From NCBI GenBank assembly GCA_025174535.1, contig JALBUN010000023.1, positions 3,782,001 through 3,846,000 of the forward strand: a stretch of 64,000 bases of DNA, given 5' to 3'. Of this stretch, positions 22,849 to 34,905 are shown piece by piece. The translations under genes were made by a program, and so were the position numbers. Source of the stretch: Cantharellus purpuraceus. Lineage: Eukaryota; Basidiomycota; Agaricomycetes; Cantharellales; Hydnaceae. The notes under the pieces are model-generated. The model saw nothing but the letters and a program-made list of their open reading frames with translations, was not told the origin of the DNA and did not search any database. The number at the start of each line of letters is the position of its first letter. The first letter of the stretch is position 1.

Positions 22849-25800
22849 ATGACCGCTGCCAGCCCTAGCTTGAGCAGCATCAGTACCAGCTCTGATGACG
22901 CACCTCAGTTGTCCTTTGAGTATATCTGGGATGATGAGGGCAATTTTGTCAGACTTTCCAAGAGGGAGACTACGGCGGAAAATGGCCAACAGATTAACAC
23001 ACAGCCCGAGGGTGCGGCAGTACAGCTTCAAACGAACGATACTCTTTCAAGCGACGTACTAGGGAACGAGCGCACGGCAGAAAACGCCCAGTCCATCTCA
23101 TCGTTGCTCTCTCTCTCATATAATGCGCCCTCTGTCCCAGAGAACCTCTCCAGCGCAACTCCTGCATCCAGGCCCTTTCAACGTGCCGTTTCGGGTCCAA
23201 TTGTCACACCGGGTAGTCACCGCGCCAGCCTCCTCTCCGCAAATGAAAGGCCTCTCGGACGAGCGAGACGCGTTCCGATTGAAGAGAAACGCAAGGAGGA
23301 GGCGGAGATGGCAAGAAAGCGCCGGGAGGAAGAGGAGCGTGAGCGTGAGGCACGACGGCTACGCATGCGGGAGAAGGAGAAGGAGAACTGGGCAGGTGGG
23401 GTGGATTTATATGTTAAGGGTGAGTGAAATCAGTTGTATTCTATCCAAGGCACGTCTATCTATCTCACTTACGCGTGTCTGTTGTGTTTTGTCCAGACCA
23501 CCACGCGCGCGGCCCGCTCGTGTCATCACTCACTCGTACCCAGTCTGAACCCAATCCCGCCCTTCAGGCGGTACCTGAACAGCCTGAACATCTGCCGTAT
23601 CACTCACAACCTGTTGATCATGCTCCATACCGCCCACGCAGACATCTCTCTAAACAACAACGCGTACTCTCTGCCGTGCCACGTGTTGCCGGCAAAGAGT
23701 CATTTGGTGTACGTACGAGTTCTGGTAGCACAGAGTCGCGCACAAGTGGGGGAAGTGTTGAGGCGTCACGTACGTGTCGGATTCTTGACCCTGGATTCCT
23801 CATAGCTGACATTGCTCACAGCTCCTGATGAATCCCGCCCACCACGGCTTGTTTCTGGTGGGGCACGCAGGATTACTAAAGAGGAGCGCGAGAGGCAGGA
23901 GCGGGAGGCCGAACGAGAAGCTACCGGTGCGTACCCTAATAGCGATGTTCCAATGATTTGTGGTCCTGATGTCAATCACCAGAACTTCAAGCACAGCTAG
24001 AGCGTCAGGAGCGAGAAGAACGAGAAAGAGCGCAGGAACGCGAGAGGGAGCTACATGAGGCACTAGAAGTTGAGCAAATTGAACAACAAGAGGAAGTTGC
24101 TCGTGAACGGGAGGAGGAAAGGGAGCGCGAGCGATACGGTATGTCTGGCAGTGTCATTCCTTTGGCATGTACTCAGTGAAACGATTAGAGCGATCACAGT
24201 CAGCACTCTCATATCGTCATAGGGATTCAGAAGAGAAGGAACCAAGTGCGTTCATTATCTTTTTCTCCTGCCCGCCTCTTATTTGCGCTATTATAAAGGT
24301 CGTGTTACACACCAACGGCGTGAGTCCGAGACGGTTATGCCCGAGGTTGCACCCGTCCCTGCACGATTATCTCCATCCGCGCGACTCGTTCAATACCGAG
24401 ATTCAGCATTGGGATCAAGCATGGGGAACACACAGCCAGATCGTCAATCGCAGGATCGGGCGTCCATTACACCGCAGCCGGGGCGTCCCCCCGGCCTCAG
24501 TCGTAGCAACTCGCAACAGCAGACGCAGTCTCAGCCCTCATCTCGTGGTCAGCATCGACGGAGTCCTACTGCTCCGGAAGCGCATCATACGCATTTGAAT
24601 GGGGCAGGGTACCATGCACATGCGAATGGAGGACAAGCTGGTGGTGCTGCTGTGGCAAAAGGAAAGACGTGGGCAATGGGGGCGGAGGTTGTGGGGGATG
24701 TTGATCGCGATTTGGGTGGGTTGGGCTCGTTGGGTGAGGTGGGAGTGCGTGAGAAGGATACCAGGGAGATGAAGCCTCCTTCAGCTCCCGTGCAAGTCAA
24801 TGGAGCCAAGAACTTTACCGTGCGCAACATGTTTTTTCTTCTTTTCTTTTTGGCGGTGCATGACTCATGACTTTTGTCGTTGTGTAGGTGAACGGGAAGA
24901 CATACGGCAAGCTCGATATGATTGGCAAGGGTGGATCGTCGAGGGTGTATCGCGTCATTACTCCCTCGAACGAGATATATGCCCTCAAACGGGTGAGTCT
25001 TGACCGGACGGACCAGGAGACAATGCAAGTGAGTCGTTGTGTTGAGTGGGACTCGACCGTCATGAATCATCTTCACTGTGATGCAGGGATACATGAACGA
25101 GATTGCTCTACTACGTCGATTGGACGGGAACGAGCGTATCATTCAACTTGTAGAAAGCGAGGTCCGAGGTGGGAGTAAAGGCCATCTTATGCTCGTATGT
25201 ATACCTTATTCGTGGACTGTATGGGAGAGACTCAAATTGCTGGTCAGGTGATGGAGTGCGGGGAGGTGGATCTAGCCAGGTTAATAGCTGCGAAACAAAG
25301 TCGGTCACTGGATATGGTGTGGGTTTCCTACTATTGGAAGCAGGTATGATACTATTCCCCGTCTGAAGGCTGACATGTAACCTGATTTCTTGCTCCGTTC
25401 AGATGCTCGAGGCCGTGCATGTCATCCACGAAGAGAAGATCGTTCATTCTGACCTGAAACCTGCCAACTTTGTTCTCGTGAAAGGCGAGCTCAAGCTGAT
25501 TGACTTTGGGATTGCGAATGCGATTGCGAATGACACGACAAACATTCAGAGAGATCATCAGGTACGACAGATAGACTAGGGCTCTGTAAGCAAGTGGTTT
25601 TGGTGACGCATTTGTTTATTAGATTGGCACGGTCAACTATATGAGCCCAGAATCCATCGAGGTGCGGTGTCATTGCATGGCGTTTCAATGATAGCTGAGA
25701 TTCTCACTCGCGTGCAGGTGGCAGAAGGAAATTCTCGACTAAAGGTACGCAGCCACGTGCAACTTTAGAAATCTGTCTATCTCATGGCTCGTTTCTCAGG

Positions 25801-26443
25801 TTGGCCGCCCAAGTGACGTCTGGTCCCTGGGCTGCATTCTCTATCAAATGATCTACGGGACTCCGCCGTTTCATCAACTCTCCGTGCTCCAGAAGATGCG
25901 CACCATCCCTGATCCGAACAATGTAATTGAGTTTCCCGAAGAGGCTATACCTATTGTGCCACAACCACGAGGTGCTGCCTGTGGGCCAAACGGCAACGGG
26001 CCAGTACCTCCAAAAAAGCTATATCATCTGGCGAAGCCTGTTCCACTGGAGGTGATTGAGAGCCTGAAGAGTTGTTTGATGAAAACCCCCAAGGAGCGGG
26101 AGACCATACCGCAGCTGCTAACAGCGGGATGGCTGCATCCCAAGGGGAGGACGGGAGAATTGAGTGAGTGGTCAGATGTTGTTGTGTATGATTGGATTCT
26201 GAGTATTTGGAAAGACTTGTCTCCCGACGAGGTGGTAATTGACCGTGATCTGCTGAGGCAGGTTGTCACGTGGGCAATCAGCGTTGGCCTGACGACGGGT
26301 ATGCCAAAGGAGGGAGAGGAGTTTGAGGAGACGCTTTCGGTATGGGTTTTTTTTTTGTGCTGCTGCTATATTTTCGTCTGGCTGATTCCTTGCGCCAATA
26401 GCAAACCTTGATGCAACTCCAGTCGTGCACGCGAAAACGATGA
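22849..26443 (+). CDS. MPS1: Mps1/TTK-type dual-specificity kinase (spindle checkpoint)
   Basis: Fourteen exons join in phase to 945 residues: 22849-23419, 23497-23769, 23822-23926, 23992-24138, 24177-24245, 24299-24819, 24888-25028, 25087-25194, 25248-25343, 25403-25561, 25623-25661, 25718-25744, 25800-26339, 26402-26443. The first ~560 residues are disordered with a long Glu/Arg-rich coiled region (exons 1, 3, 4), then Gln/Ser-rich sequence. The kinase domain starts near 563: [12 protein letters not shown] glycine loop, catalytic Lys in YALKRV (about 596), [26 protein letters not shown], catalytic [12 protein letters not shown] (Asp about 694), [36 protein letters not shown]. The ALKRVSLDR and SDLKPANF signatures with [10 protein letters not shown] are typical of Mps1. 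It acts at kinetochores and spindle poles in yeasts (family knowledge). The start ATG is the first in frame after an AT-rich upstream region. Confidence 0.93.
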
Positions 26444-27050
26444 GGTTCGAGTTACGTGTAGGGGTGTTTGACTGTACATAGTACAAAGGTATTATTCGCC
26501 TTTGGTGTAAAATGTTTGGTATCTTGCTGTTTGGTGGTCCCGTACTGACGCATCGTTCTCCTGCAGTAATGGTAGCATGGACTTGCTGCTTGTGTTCCGG
26601 TCATTCCGTCGTACTGTTGTCGTTGCTATTATTCCCGCTCATCCCCATGTTGTCTCGCCTTCCCCTCATATATAGCTGTTTTGATATCTGCACATACATC
26701 AGCGGTATCGGTTTCCTTTATCTCTCAGTTTCCACAATCCATCCCTTTCCCCCCTTACGCATACAATGCATGATGGCTTTCATTTCCTTTTCTATTCTTT
26801 GGCCCTCGTAATATACCATATTTCTAAACGAGTCCTGAAAAGGCTAAATGGCTGCGGCGCAGCTCACCCAAGTACCCCGATCAACAGCATACGTCACACG
26901 TCACATCTGATGTCGAACCTGGCTGGCCTGACTGTAAAGAGCAACTGTAAAGTAAATTCCTAGTATGATACAAGCAGTTTTACATCCTCCTCCTCAAAAC
27001 AGCTAATTGGCACGGGAATGATATCAATGTGTAGGTCCTACCATCTCAAA
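26444..27050. other. intergenic between convergent genes
   Basis: 3' flanks of the kinase and the next gene; pyrimidine-rich, no gene seen. Confidence 0.55.
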
Positions 27051-27909
27051 TTAAAAAACGTTTTGGTTCTCCTTCACGCTATGCTCATCTACATTTTCCT
27101 CCTCTAGAAATCCTAGCCTTGATGGTGGTCGTACGGGAGTATCTGCTTCTGGCGCATCGTCAAACTCCAAGGTGAATTGAGACAAACGCGGTGTTCCTAG
27201 TGGAGACATTGTTAAAAGGCTTCGTCGGCGCTTCAAGCATGGTCTGATAGTGTCTTCGTTCACCCCGCAATTGTTTGTTGGCTCCCGACATTGTTGTGCC
27301 GGTGTAGCACTATGAACGTTGGTGAGATGATGTGGCATGAGGTACTGAGTTGCCGAGGTCAATCAATTGTTGGCCTCTTGTAGTAAATTGAAATATACGC
27401 ACGCTAGGTTCACGTGTTTCCTTCTGATTAATGGAGGGGTTTGCTTGTGGCACATGGGAAACAGTGTGGGATGATGACAAGGTGACAGACGACGGAGGGG
27501 AAAAGGGAGAATATCCTGAGAGTGGCGCCAAGCCATCAAGATCTAAAAATACAGTCTTGACTTCGCGCAAGGGCTCTGCGAGTTTTCTGTTGAAGTCCTG
27601 GTTTGTACTGTCCGATTAGCCACACGAGCCTGAAGACCATGACGAGTGTGGCGAGCGCACCTCAGAACCAGCAAATCCAATCGCGACGCGCTCCTCATCC
27701 TCGTTGAACGCGTCGAATGCACGTGTGAGCTCTTGAAGGGTCATTCCACGCTTTCCCCAATCCCCCGTCGCGTGGTATGTTTTGGACGACGATTCTGAGG
27801 GGGTATTCTCTGCCACCAAGGAGCGATTCTGTACCCGCTGTGGGTTAGAGGGAACATTTGAGGACTGGGATGCTTGATAGCTCGACATGAAAGGCGTCAC
27901 GAGCCGCAT
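27051..27909 (-). CDS. Ser/Pro-rich protein with KEN motif, function unknown
   Basis: Three exons, 27661-27909, 27403-27597 and 27051-27344, each a whole number of codons and all with phase-0 junctions (donors GTGCGC and GTGCGT), give 245 residues. Start ATG 27909; an ATG at 27888 (MSSYQASQSS) is possible. The protein has a predicted helical segment (TLQELTRAFDAFNEDEERV), Ser/Thr-Pro sites (SPFSPPSS, MSPLGTPRLSQFTLEF, ADTPVRPP), a basic patch CLKRRRSLL and the C-terminal sequence VKENQNVF, which contains a KEN box. SP/TP sites plus KEN suggest a cell-cycle-regulated, APC/C-degraded protein, but this is inference from short motifs. It is convergent with the kinase gene. Confidence 0.75.
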
Positions 27910-28457
27910 GAAAGGGGGCGAGAGGTAGCCAGGTTTTTCGATTTGGCGCGTGTGGCAAAGAACAAGAATCAAGGTTGCTGTGCTGAGTCAAGTGACACCC
28001 ACAATGTTACGTACACAAGTGGCGTTTCTGTTGTCCTCGGCTGCGAGGACCAGTTGCTTACGACATATATGTGGAATGATTTTGTTCGATGCCCGAGCCT
28101 AATCATTTTTATGATCCAGGGTTAAAAGTCAACTTCACCCTTCCCAACGAATGCTCAGAGGGTCCAAGCAAGATTTCCCATTGGTCAATGGTTGAAATCT
28201 TACGAGGCGTGATAAGAATAGGTAGGATATTTATAATACGAGGATAAGACTTTATACAATTGCACTTGTTACTGCGTCTAATTCACCTCGGTGTCTCAGG
28301 CTCTAAGCAAGGGCCAGAAAGGCAAGGCACATCCTTGATTTACCAACTCATATTTCATTTTGAATTTGTTTTGGGGGCCGGCGTATCAATATATAATCGA
28401 TCACCCTATCATTCCTACAAGTGTGGCGTCACGGTCACACTCTACGCTCTTGCCGTG
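27910..28457. other. divergent intergenic region
   Basis: Shared upstream region of the Ser/Pro-rich protein (-) and allantoinase (+). No regulatory site could be assigned with confidence. Confidence 0.5.
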
Positions 28458-30142
28458 ATGCAAAGGCTACTAGTGATCTCCTCTAGCAAAGTACAATTGC
28501 CGGGAAATGAAGAGCCATGTCCAGCGACAATCGAGATTCAGTGCGATTCTGGAAAAATAAGTCGTGTGACTCCAAACAAGACAGATGGCGAGGAATACCG
28601 TGATCGCGACACAGTAGAATTCTGGGATCTCGGCGATTTAGTTGTGTTACCAGGATTAGTAGAGTAGGTTTCTGATGATTCTATTCTACGCTTGTCCTTA
28701 TCGTGTGACATATATCAGCGCGCACGTACACTTGAATGAGCCTGGTCGCACCGATTGGGAAGGCTTTTACACAGGAACCAAGGCAGCCGTAGCCGGTGGA
28801 TTCACTGCCGTGGTGGACATGCCTCTCAACTCAATTCCCCCAACAACGACCATTTCTCACTTTGAGCTGAAACGCGAGGCGGCACGCGGGCAGTGTTGGT
28901 CGGACGTCGCCTTTTGGGGCGGGGTGATACCACACAATCAAGTCAAGTCTATTCGCCTCACGTGCGATTGAGGAACATCTAACCGCATGATAATGATTCA
29001 TCTACATTAGGATGATCTTCTGCCACTGGTTGATTCTGGCGTGAAGGGTTTCAAGTGTTTCTTGATCGAGAGCGGGGTCGAGGTAAGCCTATGGTAAGCG
29101 TTTGTTGAGCAGTGGTCATGCGTTACATCATTTAGGAATTCCCGCATGTGTCCGCTTCTGACGTGGAGCAAGCGATGAAACGTTTGGAGGTGATTTAGGC
29201 TGCCATGGCTACTTTTTTTTCATTATCTGACCGCTGTCTCGCTAGTCGTCATCTTCTGTGCTTCTTTTTCACGCAGAGCTTGATACCAACCCTAATAAAT
29301 TCTCAGAATCCACAATATCCGACCCAAGATCCTACGAGGCCTTCCTTCAATCTCGTCCCGACTCCCTTGAATTTTCTGCTATAGATCTGATCATCTCCTT
29401 GAATAAGCAATACCCCGCCTTACGAACGCACATCGTCCATCTTTCCTCCGCCACTGCACTCCCACTCATCAGAGAAGCCAAATCATCTGGACTTCCTTTC
29501 ACTGTCGAAACCTGTTTTCATTACTTATGTCTCACTGCCTCCTCCGTGCCTGCAGGCCACCCTGAATTCAAATGCTGTCCCCCCATTCGATCCGAGGATA
29601 ATCGAGAGCTTCTTTGGACGGCACTGAAGGATGGTACGATTGACTTTGTTGTGTCAGACCATTCACCATGCATGGCCAGCCTAAAATGTCTGGACACGGG
29701 TGATATCATGAGTGCTTGGGGTGGGATAGGCGGGATAGGACTGGGATTGAGCCTGTTGTGGACAGAAGGGCGCAAGAGGGGGGTATCGATGTCCAAAATT
29801 TCAGAGTGGTTGAGTGAGATTCCAGCGAGACACGCAGGATTGTCTGCCAAAGGTGCCATCGAAGTGGGGAAAGATGCCGATTTGGTGGTGTTTGACCCTC
29901 AGGCTGAATTCACGGTATATATTGACATTTCTAATGCCTTTATATGTTCTCACTTTGTTTCACCAACCTCACAGGTGACACGGGACGAGTTACGGTTCAA
30001 GAATAAAGTTTCACCCTACGAAGGCATGAAGCTTACGGGTCGCGTAGAAAAGACAGTATTGCGTGGTCGGGTTGTTTGGGATCGTTCTAGAGGGAACGAA
30101 AGTTTCCAACAAGGCCCTGTCGGGATATTGGTGGTGTCATAA
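28458..30142 (+). CDS. DAL1: allantoinase
   Basis: Six exons, 28458-28663, 28719-28941, 29011-29082, 29136-29189, 29246-29914, 29975-30142, give 463 residues, normal for the family. It hydrolyses allantoin to allantoate in purine/ureide catabolism. Amidohydrolase features: [22 protein letters not shown] with metal ligands H71 and H73, the carbamylated lysine in [13 protein letters not shown] (about K158), H194 in LFHAELD, H247/H250 in THIVHLSSA, and the catalytic Asp in VVSDHSPC (about D323). The C-terminal [15 protein letters not shown] and [18 protein letters not shown] are typical of cyclic amidohydrolases. The exon 2 donor is GTCAAG, weaker than the others but needed for phase. The MFS permease at 3058 could transport a related ureide, though it is 23 kb away. 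Confidence 0.94.
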
Positions 30143-30564
30143 TCAGCATCGATTATTGAATTTTAAGATTGTGCACACGGCACAGCGAGTTTGACTCAAT
30201 TGTGCAAAGGGCAGCCTTTTTTTCCTGCTTATTTCATGAGTCTTGTTTGGTCATTATAGCCTCGATATGTTGGCGAGGATAGGAACATACAGCGCGTGCC
30301 ATCGCCGATAATGCCACTGCGTTGGTTTAATATCTATCGCTGAATTGGATCTACTGACTCCCCTTAACTCGTAGAAGCCTTCATCTCAGAAGCGGATTAC
30401 TTCTCATGGCACTATGGGTGAAAAAATAGACAAAATAACATGAGAAAAAGCAGGTTATCTCATCCGTGCAAGCCCATGGACTGAATGAATTTGAGGACAC
30501 TTGTGAGCCCTCATGCAGGATTTGTGCATGAACCAATCCAACCCATTGAGTTGATGCAATTGTA
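30143..30564. other. 3' flank of allantoinase, boundary of repeat block
   Basis: No gene recognised. The TA target dinucleotide of the Tc1 element is at 30563-30564. Confidence 0.5.
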
Positions 30565-31000
30565 CAGTGACTCAAAAATCTGTTTCAATGTTTGCTTGTT
30601 TTGAATTTACAGTGCCATAACCTCACAAATAAATTTGGCAAAGTATCCAAAATATTACTGTATATAGTAATGCACCTTATCTTCAAGACATTTGTTGAAT
30701 CATGTTGATTGGGTGTGATCTGATAGAGATATGGAAACATTAATCTGGTCATATCATTGAAATGATTTTTTGGCCAACAGATTATAGATACTATTAGTAC
30801 TTTGTATAGCCTCCTTTGGCTTCTATTACAGCAGAAATTCTTCTAGGCATACTCTCAATTAGTCCTTGACACACCTCTACTCCTATTTTTCCCCATTCCT
30901 CTTGTACTCTCTCCCAAAGTTCCAAAATTCCCTGAGGGGGTGTCTCATACTCTGCTAGCCTTCTCTTCAGGTGATTCCACAGGTGTTCAATGGTATTAAG

Positions 31001-31168
31001 TGTTGAGGATTGCTGAGAGACCATGACAACCTTGGCCTGCCAATGCATCAGACCAATGGCCGTGATGGTTGCTTGGAAATGCGCACTGGATTACTATGTA
31101 GAGATCTTTATGTTTACTATAAGTACATGCATATTAGAATACACAATAATGATCGTACTATCTCTATA
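31001..31168 (+). repeat. left LTR of the copia element
   Basis: 168 bp, TGTTGAGGAT...TCTCTATA; followed by GGTTATGGGCC, a plausible primer-binding site. Confidence 0.9.
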
Positions 31169-34100
31169 GGTTATGGGCCCTGCTGCCTAACCTTGTACCT
31201 GCACCCAGCACCATAACATGAATACATCGAATCCATGGCAGGACACACTAATGTCTATTGCATTGACCCGCTTAAAGGTGTGGAAAATTATGCGGTCTGG
31301 AAGATAAAAATGATCGACATATTAACGGACCAAGGCTTGTGGGAATATGTTGAACAGGGGATGTTACCTGCAGCCCAAGCCCTGAATCTCAACGCATGGA
31401 AGAAGAGGGACTGCCAGGCACTGTCCACTATCAGATTGAGAGTAGCTGACTCAATGCTGGTTTATATATCAAGTGCATCCTCATCAAAAGAAGCTTGGGA
31501 TGTGCTCCAGAGCCTGCTTGAAGCTCAAGGACCACTGGGCATAGTGCTGACACAAAGAAAGCTATTCTGAGCAAAATGTGAGGATGGCACCCCAATAGAC
31601 AAACACATACGTACCATGCATGGTTACCAAGAGGAATTACACAATTTGGGAGAGAAAATTGATGGTGCGGAGTTCTCTATCCTCCTACTCACCTCGCTCC
31701 TGGATTCCTGGAACAACTACATTGCTTCTATTGACACCTCTGCCCTAACCGATGCCACCAAGCTCATAGCCAGACTCCTCGAACATGATCACCAAATCCG
31801 CCTGCGGAATGGTGATGACGCTGCATTAGTGGCCAAGAAAAAGAAGTACAATGCTAAAATCACCTGCTTCAATTGCAACAAACAAGGTCACTACACTGCA
31901 GAGTGCAGATCAAAGAAGAAGGAGAACAACCAGACCAATGCGAAAAACAATGGCAAGGATTGGGCCAATGAAACACAGGATGAGTACACCTTCACTACGG
32001 ACGATCACTCGGTCCTGTCAGCACAAAGTTCATCAGCATGGTTAGCTGATTCTGGCTGCACATCACACATAGCCAGAGATAGGAGTCTATTCACCGACTA
32101 TGTAGAGACCCCCGGACACAGAGTAACTGGTCTTGGTGATGCTGACACACTAGGGAAGGGCACTGTTTGCCTGCTATCAAACATCAATGGCAGGACGTAC
32201 CCAATAACCCTTCGCAACATACTGCACACACCTAGTGCCCCCCACAACCTCATATCCCTATCACAGATCATGGATGCTGCCTTGACTGTTCTCTTCAAAG
32301 ATTCACACGCTGTAATTAAGGCACCCGATGGCACCATACTGGCTGAAGGGGCCAAGGATGGCCACCTATATTGCATGAACATCCGTGCTAAAAATGAGTT
32401 GGATCATGCATACCTGGCCAAGAATACATGTACCTGGGACAAGTGGCACTGAATCATCAGCCACATGAATATGAATGCGGTAAAGCTGCTGAAGCAGAAG
32501 CAGATGGTCACCGGGATGGATGTAGATGAGTTGGTTCCAGCGTCCTCCCAATGCAAAGCCTGCATCAAAGCTAAGCATCATGTGCAACCATTCCCCAAAG
32601 AGTCACTTATGAAAATAGCTGAAATCGGAGACCTGACTGTTTTGGATGTATGGGGGCCAGCACGCACAATGGCAATTGGAGGTGACTGATACTTTGTCAC
32701 ATTCACCGATGGGAAATCACACAGAACTGCAGTATATTTCATGAAGCACAAGTCTGAAGTCTTAACAAAGTTCAAGTATTACAAGAGCTACCTTGAGACT
32801 CAGACCAGTCAGAAACTCAAGAAGCTGTGTGTCGACAGCAGCAAGGAGTACATAAACAAGGGCCTAGAGACTTCTCGAAGCTGGCATACTACTTGAAGTC
32901 ACAGCCACACATTCACCTGCCCAGACCGGAATTGCAGAGTGGATCAACAGGACTGTAGTGGAGCACGGATGCGCGATGATTGCACAACACCAGCTCCCTC
33001 ACCTGCTATAGAAGGAAGCTGTCACTTACACCATCTACCTCAAAAACCAATCACCAACTTGCATGCTGACAGACTCAGTAACCCCAGATGAGCTATTCAA
33101 AAAAGTGAAACCAGATGTGTCACTACTCAAGGAATTTGGCCAGAAATGTTGGGTACTGCAGCAGGATGGCAAGCAGTCCAAATTAGACCCAAAAGCAAAA
33201 ATTTTCATATTTACTAGCATTTCTGAGGGGACTAAAGGCTACAGGTACTACAATCTGGCCACAAAGCAGGTTCAGACAAGCTGGAACATCATATTTACAG
33301 CTGGTCCTGACCCCCCTGCACAAGAGGTAATGATATCACACCTGATGCAGCTTGAGGGAGAGAGCATAGAGCAGGACAAGCCGCACTCGAATGTGACACT
33401 GTCACCTGCACTGTCATGCCCAGACCCACACTTGAACGTGACATTGTCACCCATATGGCCAGCCTCAAACCCACCAGTACAGCCGCACTTGGACCCACCT
33501 CTGATCCACAATCGCACAGTGGTGGAACCAAGAGAATGAAGCAGCCACATTGCTGCTAAGCCGCCAGTCAACTATTGACTCCTGAACAGTCCAGGAGCCC
33601 ATGGACCTCGTGAATGGTGACACCATGTACCTAATGCCAGCAGCGACTATGCACTGGTAAGTGTGACCCTCAAGGATAACCCGCAGTCTGTGCAAGAGGT
33701 GTGGACATGTCCAGACTGGCCAGAATGGTGCAAATTGATGGACAGGGAGATCCAACAGCACCTAGACCTCAGGACCTACATTCTAGTGAACCTCCTGCCA
33801 AACAGAACTGCGATTGCGAACAGATGGGTTTTCAGGATCAAACGTGACCATCGCAGCAGTGTCACCAGGCACAAGTCCTGACTAGTTGCCAAGGGATTCA
33901 CCCAGATCCCCAGGCTCAACTTTGACAAAACATTTGCACCGGTGATGCAACTTGAAACCCTCTGAATCCTATTCGCTATCACTGTAGAATACGACCTAGT
34001 CATACATGTGGTCAACATGGTAGGAGCATACTTAAATGGAGATTTGGACGAGACCATCTACATGGTTCAGCCACCAGGATATGAAGATGGAATGGGCCAT

Positions 34101-34905
34101 GTGTGCAAGCTGCTCAAGTCCATCTACAGACTGTGACAATCAGAAAGAGTCTGGAACGAGAAACTCAACAAAGTGTTCATCGATCTAGATTTCAAACAGC
34201 TATATTTGGACCAGTGCATTTACTTTAGACACAACAACGCTGAAATTGTCATTGCTGCAGTTTATGTTGATGACATAGTTCTGTTTGCCTCTGGACTCAC
34301 TGCCATAAACACCATCAAGACACACCTAGCCAAGCACTTCACGATCATGGACCTCGGCAAACCAGACCAAATTGTTGGATTACAAGTCCTATGTGATCCA
34401 AACAAAGGGACCATTGCACTGATGCAATCTCAATATGTCAGAAGGATACTGGAACACTTTGGAATGGCAAAATCACATCCTGTGTCCATGCCACTGGATC
34501 CAAACGTCAAGTTGTCCAAAACACCGGCTGAGAAAAGATATGACATACCCATGTATGGTGCCACCATCAGCTCACTCATGTATGTGACCCTTGGGACGTG
34601 ACTAGACATAGCACATGCCATGCAATGTCTTAGCCAATTCACCTCCAACCCAGCTCCTGAGCACTGGATGGCCATAAAATGCATCTTTTGCTACCTCAAT
34701 GGTACCAGGTCTCTAGGCATCACCTACACTAAATCAGGCTCTACAGAAGTCTTTGGGTATGCTGACGCCAACTGGGGAAACAACCTCGACAACAGATGGT
34801 CTGTCACAGGCTACGTTTTTCTAGCCGCTGGAGGACCCATCACATGGGCATCCAAGAAACAGCCCACCATCACTATGTCAAGCATGGAAGCTGAGTACAT
34901 GGTGG

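Noticed and set aside
3058..30142. A nitrogen-catabolism gene cluster (permease, hydantoinase-like, allantoinase)
   Set aside because: The three are 10-23 kb apart with unrelated genes between and different strands; no cluster signal in sequence.
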